Source: Amyelois transitella
Lineage: Eukaryota; Arthropoda; Insecta; Lepidoptera; Pyralidae
DNA length: 64,000 bases
Reading direction: 5' to 3'
Assembly (NCBI RefSeq): GCF_032362555.1
Contig: NC_083528.1
Location: 5,146,001 to 5,210,000 of the forward strand
Positions 1 to 11,000 of the stretch are shown here, piece by piece (positions within the stretch are counted from its first letter, which is position 1; each line of letters starts with the position of its first letter). The notes under the pieces were generated by a model, which did not search any database, had not been told where the DNA came from, and saw nothing but the letters and a program-made list of their open reading frames with translations. Position numbers and translations under genes: made by a program.

Positions 1-122
1 CTCCCATGGATGCCGTAAAAAGCGAGTAAGGGATAGGTTTGGGATTCTTCTTTTAGGCGACGGGCTAGCAACCTGTCACTATTTGAATCTCAATTCTATC
101 ATTAAGCCAAACAGCTGAATGG
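1..122 (+). repeat. Family A SINE-like repeat, 5'-truncated by window edge
   Basis: The window opens inside a family A copy. It holds the middle of the unit (ccatggatgccgtaaaa, then ggcgacgggctagcaacctgtc, then the block ending at gccaaacagctgaa) but lacks the 3' ATGT tail. Family A is my label for the commonest repeat here: a unit of about 260 bp that starts GTGCCGTGTGGTTCCCGGCAC, a 6-bp hairpin, and ends in (TATG)n. Confidence 0.8.
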
Positions 123-593
123 TATTTCCATTTGGAAAAATACATACTCTCAAGGCAGAGAGCCTTTAATGGTATGTATTTTTTGTGCACTAGATAAAAT
201 TCCCGCGGGAAAGGTTATTTTCGGGATTTTCTCTTGCGTTTTAACCCCGTCATTTTTTTATTTATTATTAATATCATTCTTTACAAATTACAGAAGAAAC
301 TGATACATATCACATTTTTCCCTTGCGGAGTATACAGAGTCAATACTGGCAGGACTCCAATCAACGGTAAGCTGGACATCTTAATCACTGAACAACTAAG
401 TAATAAAATGTTGAAAAACGTAAAAAAAGACCCGTGTTTATCTTCAGTTCCACCTCAGGTCATACCGATCATTCACATCGGTTTGGGTGTAAGGCACGAC
501 CTTCATGCCATGACGTCAGTCCACTTCAGGCCACTGCGAGCCAATGACCGATTGGATCACATGCTTTCAAAATACCCAAATATTTCTGTTTGA

Positions 594-724
594 TATTGTT
601 TGAAACTCAACTGTATCATTGGGCCGAATGGCTGAACGTGGCCTATCAGTCTTTTGGAGACTGTTAGCTCTGTCTACCCCGCAAGGAATATAGGCGTAAT
701 TATTTAAATATGTATGTATGTATA
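594..724 (+). repeat. Family A repeat, 3' half with ATGT tail
   Basis: Diverged 3' half: gctgaacgtggcctatcag, tctgtctaccccgcaagg and an atgtatgtatgta tail. The 5' half is missing. From 123 to 593, between this and the previous copy, there is only AT-rich DNA with an unconvincing 119-residue open frame. Confidence 0.75.
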
Positions 725-2784
725 TATTTTTTATGAAACACAATAATGCAACCGCGTTTCCGCCCGCGAAAAGCGGAAAATCCCGCCAATTGCAATTCCC
801 GCGGGTAAATCGGGGAATCCCCTGTTAGAAAAACCTTTATTCTAAATTTAAATTTCTAGACCAAACGGTTTGGATATGTCAGTCGTAAAGTCAGTGCCAT
901 CTTACTTATTACGGGGTAGACAGAACCAACAGTCTGAGAAAGACTAAAAGGCCACGCCGCGCTGTATGGCTTATTTTATAGCAGATCATAAAATACTTTT
1001 TTTCAATGTGATCACGTTCACGCGTAATTATCTAACGCACTTGCCGGTCGAGTGATGTTCATGAAGTTCTCACAAATGAACAAAATAATGCTTTATGTGT
1101 GGAAAGGTCAGGTCAGGTGTACCCTAAACCGACTTGCATGAAAAATATGCAGGGATTGTGGCAACTGAAAGGATGTAATAACTCTTAAAAAGAAGTTCTT
1201 AATCAACGATTTATTTTGCTTTTGTCTTCATTTAAAAAAAATCTTTTTGCGACAATCAACACATTTATTTGTTCAACTGAAAACCTTTAACAACAATATT
1301 TAGTTTATTACGTCAATAAATTATAGATAAAGTAGGTAGAAAAACTAAACATTACGCAATTAAAATATATATGTTCATTTCTTATATCATCATCCCTTAC
1401 GGGGTGAGCAGAAAAGATTTTAATTATTCATTATTCAAATTGATTAATCATGGATTACAGATTTAGATAGTGAGAGAGAAGTAAACGATATTTTTTTTAA
1501 TAATACAAGTATTAAACGCGCACATAACGTATAATATTAAAATAAAACGCGAAAGTTTAAAAACAGTTAAAACGATTTCCTTCATACAAACTTGTATCGT
1601 TACTTTTATGCCAAAGGCAATTAGTCATACAACGTTTTTTCATAGGATAGGATTATCATAGGGATTCACTAAGAGCGTACCTATGTATGTCCTGAAATTT
1701 TCACGGAAACCGGAACTGTGCGCGTTTTTAATTCCATCATTAATAAGCCATCCTATGGCTAAACGGGTCCTCATAAGTTTTTCAATAATTGATTCTGTCT
1801 GCCCTGTTAAACAAAAAGACGTGTTTCATGTGTTAAAAATTTACAAATTAAAGGAATAAATAATTGTTCTGAACCTTCAAAAGTCCTTTATTTCTCAAAG
1901 TCATTGTGATGCAATACGTCGCAATTCGCAGGAATGATTCAGTGACGCGGCGATCAAACGATGACCTTGACGATCAGTGTGCATTGACCTTTATTTACGC
2001 AACATTATTCGCACTGGTCGATGGCATTTTAGGAAAATTTTACCTGTTATTTAAACAAAATTAATGTGTTATTGTTAAACTTTGTGATTGTTATTTGTTT
2101 TCACTGGGTTTGTCTGCTTTTTTCGCATCCAGATTTTCTAATACACAGCTGTTTTTTCGGATTGATTTAACATGATTGTCTCAATAAAGAACGACTTGGT
2201 ACATACAACTATTAAACTGTGCCTACCCCGCATAATAAGTGAGAAAAGGTAACGAAGAATAAGAAGAAAGAGGAAATTGGAGAAATGAGTTTTGCTCATA
2301 CACACTAGTGAAATAATAAAGTTATATTCCTGAAAAGACTTTATTTTCCTGCTAAATTCATAAGTCTAAACCTTACAAAAATTGGCACGGTCTGCGCTGA
2401 CGCAACCCCCGCAGTTTCGCAGAAGGTATTGGCGCAATACGCCTTTTTTTTCTTTGTTAGGTCAGCGTAGGTCAGAGCAGAAAAGAAATAATTGTCACAC
2501 TCCATCACTCATTACATGTAAAATATGGATAATGAAATTCTTAGTACCCACTAATAGACCACAAAATACGCATCGTATGCTTTGATCCTGAATTCCAGGA
2601 AATTCCAAAGGTAACGTTTAACTTTTCTTTGACATTACGGCGACTGGAAAGTAATACAATAATTGCTGCAACAGTTTAATATAAAATTATTTAAATACGT
2701 AAAAATAATATTTATTACAAAAAATTGAGTTTCAATGAATTTCACGTTCATACAAATAGTCACGACTAAATTCTTTAGACAGTG
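725..2784. other. Gene-free, mostly unique AT-rich DNA
   Basis: No supported exon. It contains a decayed antisense family A fragment near 905-965 (ggggtagacagaaccaacag) and a short repeat near 2218-2280 (gagaaaaggtaacgaagaa) that recurs near 59041-59095. The 67-residue frame at 2382-2585 has no family signature and is not called as a gene. Confidence 0.5.
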
Positions 2785-2890
2785 ACAGCCATCTTGAAAA
2801 GACTAAGGCCTCGTTCAGCTTACTAATGGAGTTGAGATTCTAATAGTGACAGGTTGGTAGCCCATCGCCTAAAGGAAGTATCCCAAATTT
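2785..2890 (-). repeat. Family A repeat fragment, antisense
   Basis: The reverse complement matches the middle and 3' part of family A (cttgaaaagact, aatagtgacaggttggtagcccatcgcc). It is truncated at both ends. Confidence 0.7.
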
Positions 2891-2925
2891 ATTAGCATTT
2901 TCCTTGATTGACTTTTACAGACTTG

Positions 2926-2976
2926 CATGGGAGCTTTTAATTGACAATACTTGCCACTTAATTAAAAGCTTCCATG
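2926..2976. repeat. Short foldback hairpin (17-bp arms)
   Basis: Arms 2926-2942 and 2960-2976 are inverted copies with one mismatch (CATGGGAGCTTTTAATT against AATTAAAAGCTTCCATG), separated by 17 nt. The right arm abuts the first base of the following family A element, so the foldback may mark an insertion boundary. Confidence 0.6.
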
Positions 2977-3243
2977 TGTCGTGTGGTTCTCGGCACCAAT
3001 AAAAAAAACATTAGGACCACTCCATCTCGTTCCCACGGATGTCGTAAAATGCGACTAAGCGATGTAAGGTTTATAAACTTGGGATACTTCTTTTAGGCGA
3101 TGGGCTACCAACCTGTCACTATTTGAATCTCAATTCTATCATTAAGCCAAACAGCTGAACGTGGCCTATCAGTCTTTTCAAGACTGTTGGCTCTGTCTAC
3201 CCCGCAAGGGATATAGACGTGGTTATATGTATGCATGTATGTA
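2976..3243 (+). repeat. Full-length family A repeat
   Basis: Runs from the 5' gtgtcgtgtggttctcggcac hairpin through the ccactccatctcgttccca block, the aggcgatgggctaccaacc block and taccccgcaagggatatagac to a tatgtatgcatgtatgta tail. Confidence 0.85.
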
Positions 3244-3284
3244 CTAATAAATTAAAGTACTATACTAGTATTTATTTATTTATT

Positions 3285-3342
3285 ACAGAGGTAGTCTCTG
3301 CCTACCCCTCCGGGAAAGAGGCGTGATTTTATGTATGTATGT
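3285..3342 (+). repeat. Family D repeat fragment
   Basis: Contains gtagtctctgcctacccctccgggaaagaggcgtgatttt followed by an ATGT tail. This is the end of family D, best seen at 49090-49255 and 18522-18660 in the opposite orientation. Confidence 0.65.
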
Positions 3343-3497
3343 ATGTACTTGCCACTTAAAGGACATGGTCCAGTGTGCTCGCAACATCTGTAACCAACAG
3401 AAATGGAAGTACATCACTGAAAGAACAATCCTCGGGAAAGAATACGACCCGCCGAACACCTCTCCATGTACCTCGTCTGCGCAACCACGACCACTAG
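3343..3497 (+). other. Short coding-like fragment of unknown origin
   Basis: A frame stays open for about 50 codons from near 3352 to a TAG near 3499. It is less AT-rich than its surroundings and contains cysteine-rich text (CARNICNQQKW). There is no start codon, splice context or recognised domain. It lies between a family D end and a LINE 3' end, so a captured gene scrap or transposon ORF remnant is more likely than a live exon. Confidence 0.25.
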
Positions 3498-3660
3498 AAT
3501 AGAATAGAATAGATTTATTATCAAAATTGGATACAAGGCATCACTTATTGACGTCACATAACTTAAATCTAATTATAACTACTGCCGCTTCCAAAGCGCA
3601 TGTGTAGAAGAAGCGGCGGACATTGGAGTTCAACCACTCTGACAAGAGTGTTCGACTATA
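3498..3660 (-). mobile_element. Non-LTR retrotransposon 3' end (family E), antisense
   Basis: The reverse complement reads tgttccgccgcttcttctac, acatgcgctttggaagcgg, tagtagttataattagattta, gacgtcaataagtgat and ends in an (attct)n tail. The same 3' terminus occurs sense at 8828, 11308 and 17129. This looks like a 5'-truncated LINE insertion; the clade cannot be assigned from the 3' UTR. Confidence 0.6.
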
Positions 3661-3677
3661 TTCTATTCTATTCTCTG

Positions 3678-3920
3678 ATGGCCTCTGTGGCGCAGCGGTT
3701 GAACGCTTGTCTGCGACACCGAAGGTCCCGGGTTCGAATCCCGGCCAGGGCATGATGAGAAAAGAACTTTTTCTGATTGGCCTGGGTCTTGGATGTTTAT
3801 CTATATAAGTATTTGTTATAAAATATAATATTGTTGAGTTAGTATTTCGTAACACAAGTTTCGAACTTACTTCGAGGCTAACTCAATCTGTGTGATTTTT
3901 CCCGTATATATTTATTTATT
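3678..3920 (+). repeat. Family B tRNA-derived SINE, complete
   Basis: The head carries a pol III A box (TGGCGCAGCGG) and B box (GGGTTCGAATCCC) with tRNA-like spacing. It continues through a unique body (tgatgagaaaagaactttttc, gtcttggatgtttatctata) to the 3' segment gaggctaactcaatctgtgt and a tattta tail. It is not a functional tRNA because there is no acceptor stem closing on the 5' end and the body runs straight on. This copy has the best-preserved internal promoter in the window. Confidence 0.85.
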
Positions 3921-4212
3921 CTATACTAAGAAGAAGAAGACTTTCCAGTCGCTATGATGCTGGTACACTTCTTTTTTAAATACGTCACAAAACGGATGAC
4001 AGTCATTATGCGGTTTACAGTGTAATAAAATAATGCACGACGGTTTGGTGGAAATTCGTGGAAAATTGCGCAGTTTTAAGGTTCAAGATTCGGCCTTGAT
4101 AATTTGCGCAGTCTACTTGTTTTCGGTGAATCAGGTATATGATATATCGATTGATAGTTATTGCGCAATTGGCTATCTTATTTATTTACTAGGTTTGTAC
4201 TCAATATTCCAT

Positions 4213-4470
4213 GTGCCGTGTGGTTCTCGGCAGCAATAAAAAAGAAGAATAGGACCACTCCATCTCGTTCCCATGGATGTCGTAAAATGCGACTAAGGGT
4301 TAGGCTTATAAACTTGGGATTCTTCTTTCAGGCGATGGCCTAGCAACCTGTCACTATTTGAATTCCAATTCTATCATTAAGCCAAACAGCTGAACGTGGC
4401 CTTTTAGTCTTTTCAAGACTGTTGGCTCTGTCTACCCCGCAATGGTATATACTTGATTTTATGTATGTTA
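4213..4470 (+). repeat. Full-length family A repeat
   Basis: Begins gtgccgtgtggttctcggca and ends with taccccgcaatggtatatac and a decayed ATGT tail. The overlapping 60- to 68-residue open frames are artefacts of the repeat. Confidence 0.85.
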
Positions 4471-4839
4471 CGCATGTTTGTACTCACCCAGTTGGAAAAT
4501 TCAATATTTTTTCTGTTAATGCCATTAAAACCAGGAAGATATAATTATGTAGAACAAATTACAAACAATAGGAATGAGTGGTAAGTTATAATAAAAATTT
4601 TAGTGACTTTTAAATATTTCTTTATTAAGCTAGCTTACTTATTGCCGCAACTTCACTCTCATGAATCTCGAAGGCAACCTTTTTTCATTTTAAGAGACGA
4701 AGTAGTTTTACTTAAAAATATAAGGTCGCTTTATACTTCTTAGTTATTACTATACCTAGTAAGAAGTATGTATAAGGGGACCTTATGTACTACTTATTAC
4801 GTTACATAGGTATACCATGTTCTTAAAGTTACATATATA

Positions 4840-5053
4840 TTAACACGTCTATATTCGTTAAGTGGTAGACAGAGCCAACAGTCTTGAAAATACTGAAAAA
4901 CCACGTTCAGCTGTTTGGCTTAAGATGGAATTGACATTCCAATAGTGACAAGTTGCTATCTCATCGCCTTCAAGAAGAATAGGTACCAAATTTATTATAT
5001 TTTCCCTTAGTCACCTATTATGTCATTCTAAAGTGCCGGAAATCACACGGCAC
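4840..5053 (-). repeat. Family A repeat, antisense, partly deleted
   Basis: The reverse complement has the 5' hairpin (cggcac at the right end) and the 3' region (tagacagagccaacagtc at the left end), but the middle ccactccatctc block is lost. Confidence 0.8.
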
Positions 5054-5334
5054 TTGTTAAAGGTTATGTGAATTATTTCCACAATTATCACGCTATCAGA
5101 AAACAAACATGACTCTCTATATTGAGTCACAGATAGCGTCGTGACGTCATCGGTGACTCATATACTTTCTTTGCAATATTTACAAAAATGTTTACTTATA
5201 GCTTAGGGTAAATTTTATTGTTATAATTTTATGTGGAATGAAGGGTATTTTATCTATCTACATATCTGAGCTGACTCAATGAGAGTGAGATGAATTTATT
5301 GCACAAGGATAATATAATCTTTTTATGTATAAAG

Positions 5335-5575
5335 AGAGCTCGGTGGTCGAACGGTTAAGGTGCCCGACTTAAATTAGCAAGTACGTAATTCGTGTAGTTC
5401 AAATCTTACCTCGACCATTACTCGTTTTTGAGTTATGTACGTTAGTTAGAGTGCTAACCGATTCTTTCACGGTGGGAGAAAACATCGTGTGAAACCTGCA
5501 CATTCAGGCAACTGAATATGTAACCATATGATCCAATATGAGTTAGTTTAAAACCTGACTTACCCAATTCAGGAT
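5335..5575 (+). repeat. Family C tRNA-headed SINE
   Basis: The head contains gtggtcgaacggttaagg (A-box-like) and gtagttcaaatcttacc (B-box-like), followed by the family body (cggtgggagaaaacatcgtg, aaacctgcacattcaggcaa, atccaatatgagtta). A second copy faces it immediately downstream. Confidence 0.7.
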
Positions 5576-5775
5576 GTATGTAAATAAGGGAAGAAACCCG
5601 GGCTTTTCTCCATAGTAACCTCTCACCGTAAGAGCACCGCACTTTAACCAATGTACATAACTCAGGAAAAATAATTGGTTCATGGCCGTGATAGGTAGAT
5701 TTGAACCTGTGCCCACACTCATTACTTGCGCGTTTTAACCAGCCATTTTAACCACCACTTCGATCACCGAAACTC
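5576..5775 (-). repeat. Family C SINE, antisense, forming an inverted pair
   Basis: The reverse complement shows the tRNA-like head (gttttaaccagccattttaacc read on the + strand near 5735) and the catggccgtgataggtagat segment, then gttatgtacattggttaaag. With the upstream copy it makes a tail-to-tail inverted arrangement. Confidence 0.65.
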
Positions 5776-6427
5776 CAACAAATTGACACACAATCTGTGT
5801 GACGCGATAATTAGTGACGTCATCGTTATAAAGGCTGCCTCGTGACGAGTCCGGTTTTTAGTATGACGTCACATGCGTCACTGCGTCTGCGCGGAGGTTG
5901 AGTCAGACTATAGAGGGGTGAGGAATTTTTATGCATGACTTTATTATATCAAATTCGGGGTGAGTCATATGTTTGAGTTAGTTTTTACCCTAATTTTAGT
6001 TTCCACGCTGGTGTGGTATGGCTTTGTAACGGAAAAATCTATCTCTGACTTAAAATCCTGTTAATTTCCGTCTCCACAATAATTTCGAGAACTATATATT
6101 TTTGAACATTTAAGGCAAAAAGGCAGTTTATGCTGTGAGTTGATATGTCAGTCAATCAATTAGTCTACTGATTATAATGACATTTGTATTAAGATATAGT
6201 GATATATTGATTTTAAACTGTCGCGATGCATTATACTTTTTATAGATAGTCGCTCGAGTCGCTCGGTGACCACTGATCTTTGTAACATGATTCGAAACTT
6301 TCGTATGTTACGTGCGTGTTGTACCTGAATTATTTGTAAACAATGATAGATTGTTCTTAAACACCAAAGCACTGACACGAGTAAGCTCTTAAATTTTTAC
6401 AAAAGAAAATAGATCGCTACCCTTTCT

Positions 6428-7008
6428 GACGGCCTCTGTGTCGCAGCGGTAATACGCTTGTCTACGACACTGAAGGTCCCGGGTTCGAAATCCGGTCAAG
6501 GCATGATGAGAAACGCACTTTCTATGACTGGTCTGGGTCTTGGATGTTTATCTATATAAGAAATTAGTATAAAATATAGTATCGTTGAGTTATTAAAAAT
6601 AAAATAAAATAAAATAAAAATAAAAATCATTTATTGCAGGCATAGCCCATAGTGTTAGTAACAGAGGAACTTATAACTATGTTAGTACATCTATATTAAA
6701 GTTTATTGACGGTGTGGTGTCTTTGGCTAGATGAACGCGAGTCCAGTGTTTCATAATAGCACTGTCCACGTCCAATCTAGCCGCCACCGTCTTCACCAGA
6801 ATGTTGGTGCTGCTCCGGACTCGGTGAATCAAGGAAGCTGTGCGTTTTCTTATAATGGCTGACAGACTGTCAACTCCAGCCTCCGCCAGCATCCCCGAGG
6901 CACTGGAAGGATTATTATCTCGTAACACATGTTTAGAACTTACTTCGAGGTTAACTCAATCTGTGTAATTTGTGCCGTATACTCGTATATGTTTTTATTT
7001 ATTTATTT
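6428..7008 (+). repeat. Family B SINE split by a nested LINE insertion
   Basis: The head and body occupy 6428 to about 6593 (tgtcgcagcgg A box, ggttcgaaatcc mutated B box). The 3' segment resumes near 6912 (tatctcgtaacacatg, gaggttaactcaatctgtgt) and ends in a tattta tail. Removing about 6594-6911 restores the normal SINE order, so the LINE fragment inserted into an existing SINE. Confidence 0.8.
6594..6911 (-). mobile_element. 5'-truncated LINE with C-terminal ORF remnant
   Basis: On the minus strand an open frame ends at 6677 and resembles the C-terminal tail of LINE-encoded reverse-transcriptase proteins (AEAGVDSLSAIIRKR, then RVRSSTNILVKTV, then MKHWTRVHL). It is followed by a short 3' UTR, AATAAA and a (TAAAA)n tail at about 6596-6630. 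This is a typical dead-on-arrival insertion; only about the last 80 residues survive and the catalytic part is absent. The clade is uncertain. Confidence 0.65.
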
Positions 7009-7079
7009 CTCCATTCTCTCCGCCAGACCAACCTGCCAGTGATGAATGTGAAAAAAGCGAATGAAAAGCGCAGGTCTCG

Positions 7080-7195
7080 TGGCAAGATGTAGTCTCTGCC
7101 TACCCCTCCTGGAAAGCGGCACGAAGTTATGGGATGTAGTATCTGCCTACCCCTCCTGGAGGTAACAGGCAGAGGCACGAAGTTATGGATGTATG
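7080..7195 (+). repeat. Family D repeat, two tandem end copies
   Basis: gtagtctctgcctacccctcctgg occurs near 7088 and, slightly changed, near 7137, each followed by ggcacgaagttatgg. This suggests a local duplication of the family D end. Confidence 0.6.
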
Positions 7196-7784
7196 TACCA
7201 TTACTTAATTTACTTAATATGTGCAATGCGAGTAACGCCCATTATAATTATTGTTATGCACTTCTCTTCCGAGGTTCAAGGCGCTAGCGTTACGTGATTT
7301 CCTGACTCCGTGTTGCGATAATTACACAAAATACACAACATATAAGAAAGTAAAATAAAAATGGCGGACTTAATACTAATAGACTTAATGCTAATAATGA
7401 CAGTCAACCTAGAAATCTCAAACGTAGGCACAAAAAAGTATATAAAAGCTAATAGTAGGTAAGTAGGTATATAAGGCTACCAGGTCTAGCCATCTAAAGC
7501 TATCACTGTGTTCATGGTCCGGAAGTCGTTAAATAAGGTGCTAATTCCTGTGTCCCCCCTTTTATGGCATCCACGAAAAGAAGATGGAGTAATCTCATTC
7601 TAAAATAAGTAATTTTTTTTATAAAACACATCATACTGTCATACAAATAATAATATAATTTAACAAATAACCGTTATTCAAATCAAACAATAAGGTTCAT
7701 CGACCTTTTTTACCGTATGTATTACCTAACACTTTTTTACTCGTTACACATACCTGCATCCGGTCGAAAGTACGCAAACATTTG

Positions 7785-7985
7785 CAGTTTCACCAAACAG
7801 AGGGCGCGCATCGCGCATGCGCAAGTGTACGAGGCGGGAAAGTCGGACGTGTTTGGAATCACTAAAATGCTGGCTGGATGCGATTTATTTGTTTCCCCTA
7901 GTCTATGGTCTGGAGCTGTTTCTTTTTTATCCGCCTTCAAAAAAGAGGTGGTAGTCAGTCGGTCAGTCAGTAAGCCCACGATTAC
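7785..7985 (+). promoter_or_regulatory. Promoter-like GC-rich island with NRF1-type palindrome
   Basis: The island contains gcgcatgcgc near 7814, the consensus of NRF1/Ewg-type factors, within CpG-rich sequence. About 130-150 bp further on is a run of TCAGT pentamers (gtagtcagtcggtcagtcagt), the arthropod initiator core. A 148-codon open frame spans 7717-8163 but shows no domain. Direction and target gene are unknown; a distal alternative promoter is possible. Confidence 0.3.
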
Positions 7986-8512
7986 CACAAACTTCGCTGA
8001 TCCGATTTCGATGCGGTTTTCAGGAAAGAGTTTGTTACACTTAGAAGAAGATTTGAGATATTTAACCGACTTAAATAAAGGCGGTTCCCTTTTTACAAAA
8101 GTTGAAAGAGAATTTCAAATTCAATTCAGTGAGTTCAGTCAGTTCAAGATCCATTTTATATAACACTTAGGTGATGCAAAAACTCACTAGTAACATTAAA
8201 ATACAATTTCAGTATGAATACCTTTACTAATTCCTTTTTTTATAAACTTTTCATTTAATTTAATTATGTGGACGTATGTACCCATGACAAGGGTCGATGT
8301 TCGATTGGATACTAATAGTTTGCATATCTCAATCACCGCATTCGATCTGAATTTAAAATATAAATTTACGTATAAATTTGCGTGCATACAAACTCATTAT
8401 ACCACAGATTATTAAGTGGTTCGCTAATTTATGTTCTGAATGAGGACTTGCATATGAACTAATCAAATTCACCTGTTTTAAGATAGTTTTATTTAAATTA
8501 CCGTGCCGTGTG

Positions 8513-8764
8513 GTTCCCGGCACCAATACAAAAAATAATAGGACCACTCCATCTCTTTCCCATGGATGTCGTAAAAGGCGACTAAGGGATAGGCTTACAA
8601 ACTTGGGATTCTTTTTTAGGCGATGGGCTAGCAACCTGTCACTTTTTGAATCTCAATTCTATCATTAAGCCAAATAGCTGAACGTGGCCACTCAGTCTTT
8701 TCAAAACTGTTGGCTCTGTCTACCCCGCAAAGGACATAGACTTGACCATATGTATGTATGTATG
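8513..8764 (+). repeat. Full-length family A repeat
   Basis: Carries the 5' hairpin gtgccgtgtggttcccggcac and a tail of perfect ATGT units (tatgtatgtatgtatg). Very close to the copy at 19133-19394 throughout. Confidence 0.9.
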
Positions 8765-8827
8765 AACGCGACAGAATTTCAACCTAATTGTTTAAGTCAA
8801 AGCCGTTCCTCCACCAACGCTCGATTC

Positions 8828-8975
8828 ATTATGCTGCAGTGTAGTTTGTTCCGCCGCTTCTTGTACACATGCGCTTTGGAAGCGGTAGTAGTTATAATTA
8901 GATTTAAGTGATGTGACGTCAATAAGTGATACCTTGTATCCAATTTTGAAAATAAATCTATTCTATTCTATTATA
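8828..8975 (+). mobile_element. Family E LINE 3' end
   Basis: gctgcagtgtagtttgttcc, gccgcttcttgtacacatgc, gaagcggtagtagttat and tgatgtgacgtcaataagtg, ending in aataaatctattctattcta. It lies about 65 bp downstream of the family A element. Confidence 0.65.
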
Positions 8976-9229
8976 AGCATAGATATACATACAGTAGTGT
9001 ACCTCCACCGTGAAGCATCAGACATGTGAGTCAGTACCCCACTTTCGCAAAGAAAGTTAGCTGTTTGCACGGCGGGTCGACGACCGGCTGACGTAATCAA
9101 AATTATCGGGTTGCGTAAATCTTCACCGTCCATTCATCTTGGTAGTGAACTTGGCCTCAGATTGTGGTCTATGGAGTCTTTATAACATACCATTGCAACA
9201 CTATGGCCTTTCCATATAATATTGACACA

Positions 9230-9345
9230 CAAGAAGGAGAGAAAGGGTAATAAACTTGGGATTCTTCATTTAGGCGATGATCTAGCAATCTGTCAATATC
9301 TGAATCTCAATTCCATCACTAAGCTATCCAGCTGAACGGTTCGGA
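9230..9345 (+). repeat. Family A fragment, decayed
   Basis: The middle segment only: aataaacttgggattcttca, ttaggcgatgatctagcaa and tcaattccatcactaagc. Confidence 0.65.
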
Positions 9346-10869
9346 AGGGTTCGTAGCAGTCTTGGCTTCTTTTCTGAAGCGCGGATTAGCTAATGATGGA
9401 AACATTTTGTTGCTCGTTCACCCCGATCATTGCGTCAACGTAAGGCATAGGGCTTTGTCTCCTCCTGCCGACTGACTGACTGCGCGTTTGTCAAGGAGAA
9501 ATGTCACTGTCTTCCCCTTCTTCCTAATAGTGGGTCGAATATTGTAGACAAATGTTGCCAGTTCGCAACTGAACAAGCATTATAAGGGGCTTCCCTTTTT
9601 ATAGCCTTTTAATTTTTTAGGAATGATTTCTTGATGGAATAATGTAAGAATAAAAATAATCCATATTTATTCCCTACAATCAGAGTAAAGCTTAAGGCAT
9701 GCCACGAAGTATAAAGAGAGACTGTACGTCTGAACTAAGTACGGCTTGTACGAGTATCTTCGTACACCAGCATCTCGTTTACTTGGGGCTGTAACGGGAG
9801 CGATGTTTCGGGCTGATTGACAGACGGTGTGTGACAGAGTGATTTCACCACAGGGCAGAGTGATAGAAGAGCCTATCTACCTACCTATCTATCATCATGT
9901 GTTCCTGTTAAAACAGCAGGCAAATTATAAGTTTGAAGTTACAGCTCGACACTGATCCTGTACTTAGTTTTATCTCCAATTTTAAGATGCATTCTTAACA
10001 GTTTGATAGATTTTAATAGATATTTGTTTAGCCATCTGAAGATCACAGCCTCTGCAATAAACTTTATTCGCAAAACCTCGGAGTGAATGAACTGTTGATG
10101 TAACGGTTACGTAACCAACCAGGCCTTGAACGGCCATCTTTGTTATGTTGAAGAGAAAGCAGTGCAAATGCAAGAGGCTATATGCCTTGTTCTCTACGAG
10201 TGAAACTTGTGTCCATAAGATTTCTTGTTTCCCGTCCATCTATCCATTCTCATATTCCGTACATTTTTGACATCCATAAAAAAAAAGAAATTACAAAAAT
10301 TTAAATTAAAAAAACCAAAAAATACGGAATCGTTCTATGTGTGCTTCTTACTATTGCCTAATGATTCTGATTTCTATGATTAAAAATAAATAACATTACA
10401 ATGTATTTATTATTTATTGTACCTGATTCCAGGGTCGATGGAGTAAGGCCGCTACCAACAAGCAAACAGCAATCACAACAAAATTGCACTGATAAGCGGG
10501 TGCGCAATAATTACTAACTTCAGATCCTATGCGATAATAAGTGCGTAGGCGCAGCATGCAATTCCTGATATACTCTCTGATACATTGATCAACAAGCTTT
10601 TGTCCGCGATACGTGTTAAATGCAAAATGTTTCTCTTTTCCTAAGTTTTCATTGAGAAATCCTTCCTTTATGTTGGTTAATTCCTACATAAGAGACAGAA
10701 AAACAATGCCATTTTGTAGACAAATGGGCTTACAAACAAACAAAATTTGACTATTTCCCGAAGGGTGAAACGTTCGTATTTCATCAACGATCGAACCCGG
10801 AACCTGTATTTAAACATAAATAAAAAAACCGTTAATCTGACGTACGCTAAATTGCTATCCTATACATAC
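9346..10869. other. Gene-free stretch with a perfect bZIP palindrome
   Basis: No supported exon. The notable short site is GGTTACGTAACC at 10105-10116, a 12-bp palindrome containing TTACGTAA, the PAR-bZIP/C-EBP core. An 85-residue minus-strand frame (9982-10239) has no recognisable domain. Confidence 0.4.
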
Positions 10870-11000
10870 ATACATATGATCACGGCTTTATCACTAACGG
10901 GAAAGACGAAGCCAACAATCTAAAAAAAGGCCACTTTCAGTATATGTGTGCATGGTTTCATGATACAATTGAGATTCAAACAGTGAAAGGTTAGCCTTTC
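10870..11000 (-). repeat. Family A fragment, antisense, strongly decayed
   Basis: gaagccaacaatct, aaaggccactttcagtat and gattcaaacagtgaaaggtta match the antisense 3' half of family A with many changes. Confidence 0.5.

Noticed and set aside
3708-3760. tRNA gene
   Set aside because: A and B boxes are present, but the head continues into a fixed SINE body shared by five copies and no acceptor stem closes. It is a tRNA-derived SINE.
7717-8163. 148-codon open frame on the + strand
   Set aside because: No domain, no homology recognised, low-complexity ends, and its centre is a CpG-rich promoter-like island. Length alone is not enough.
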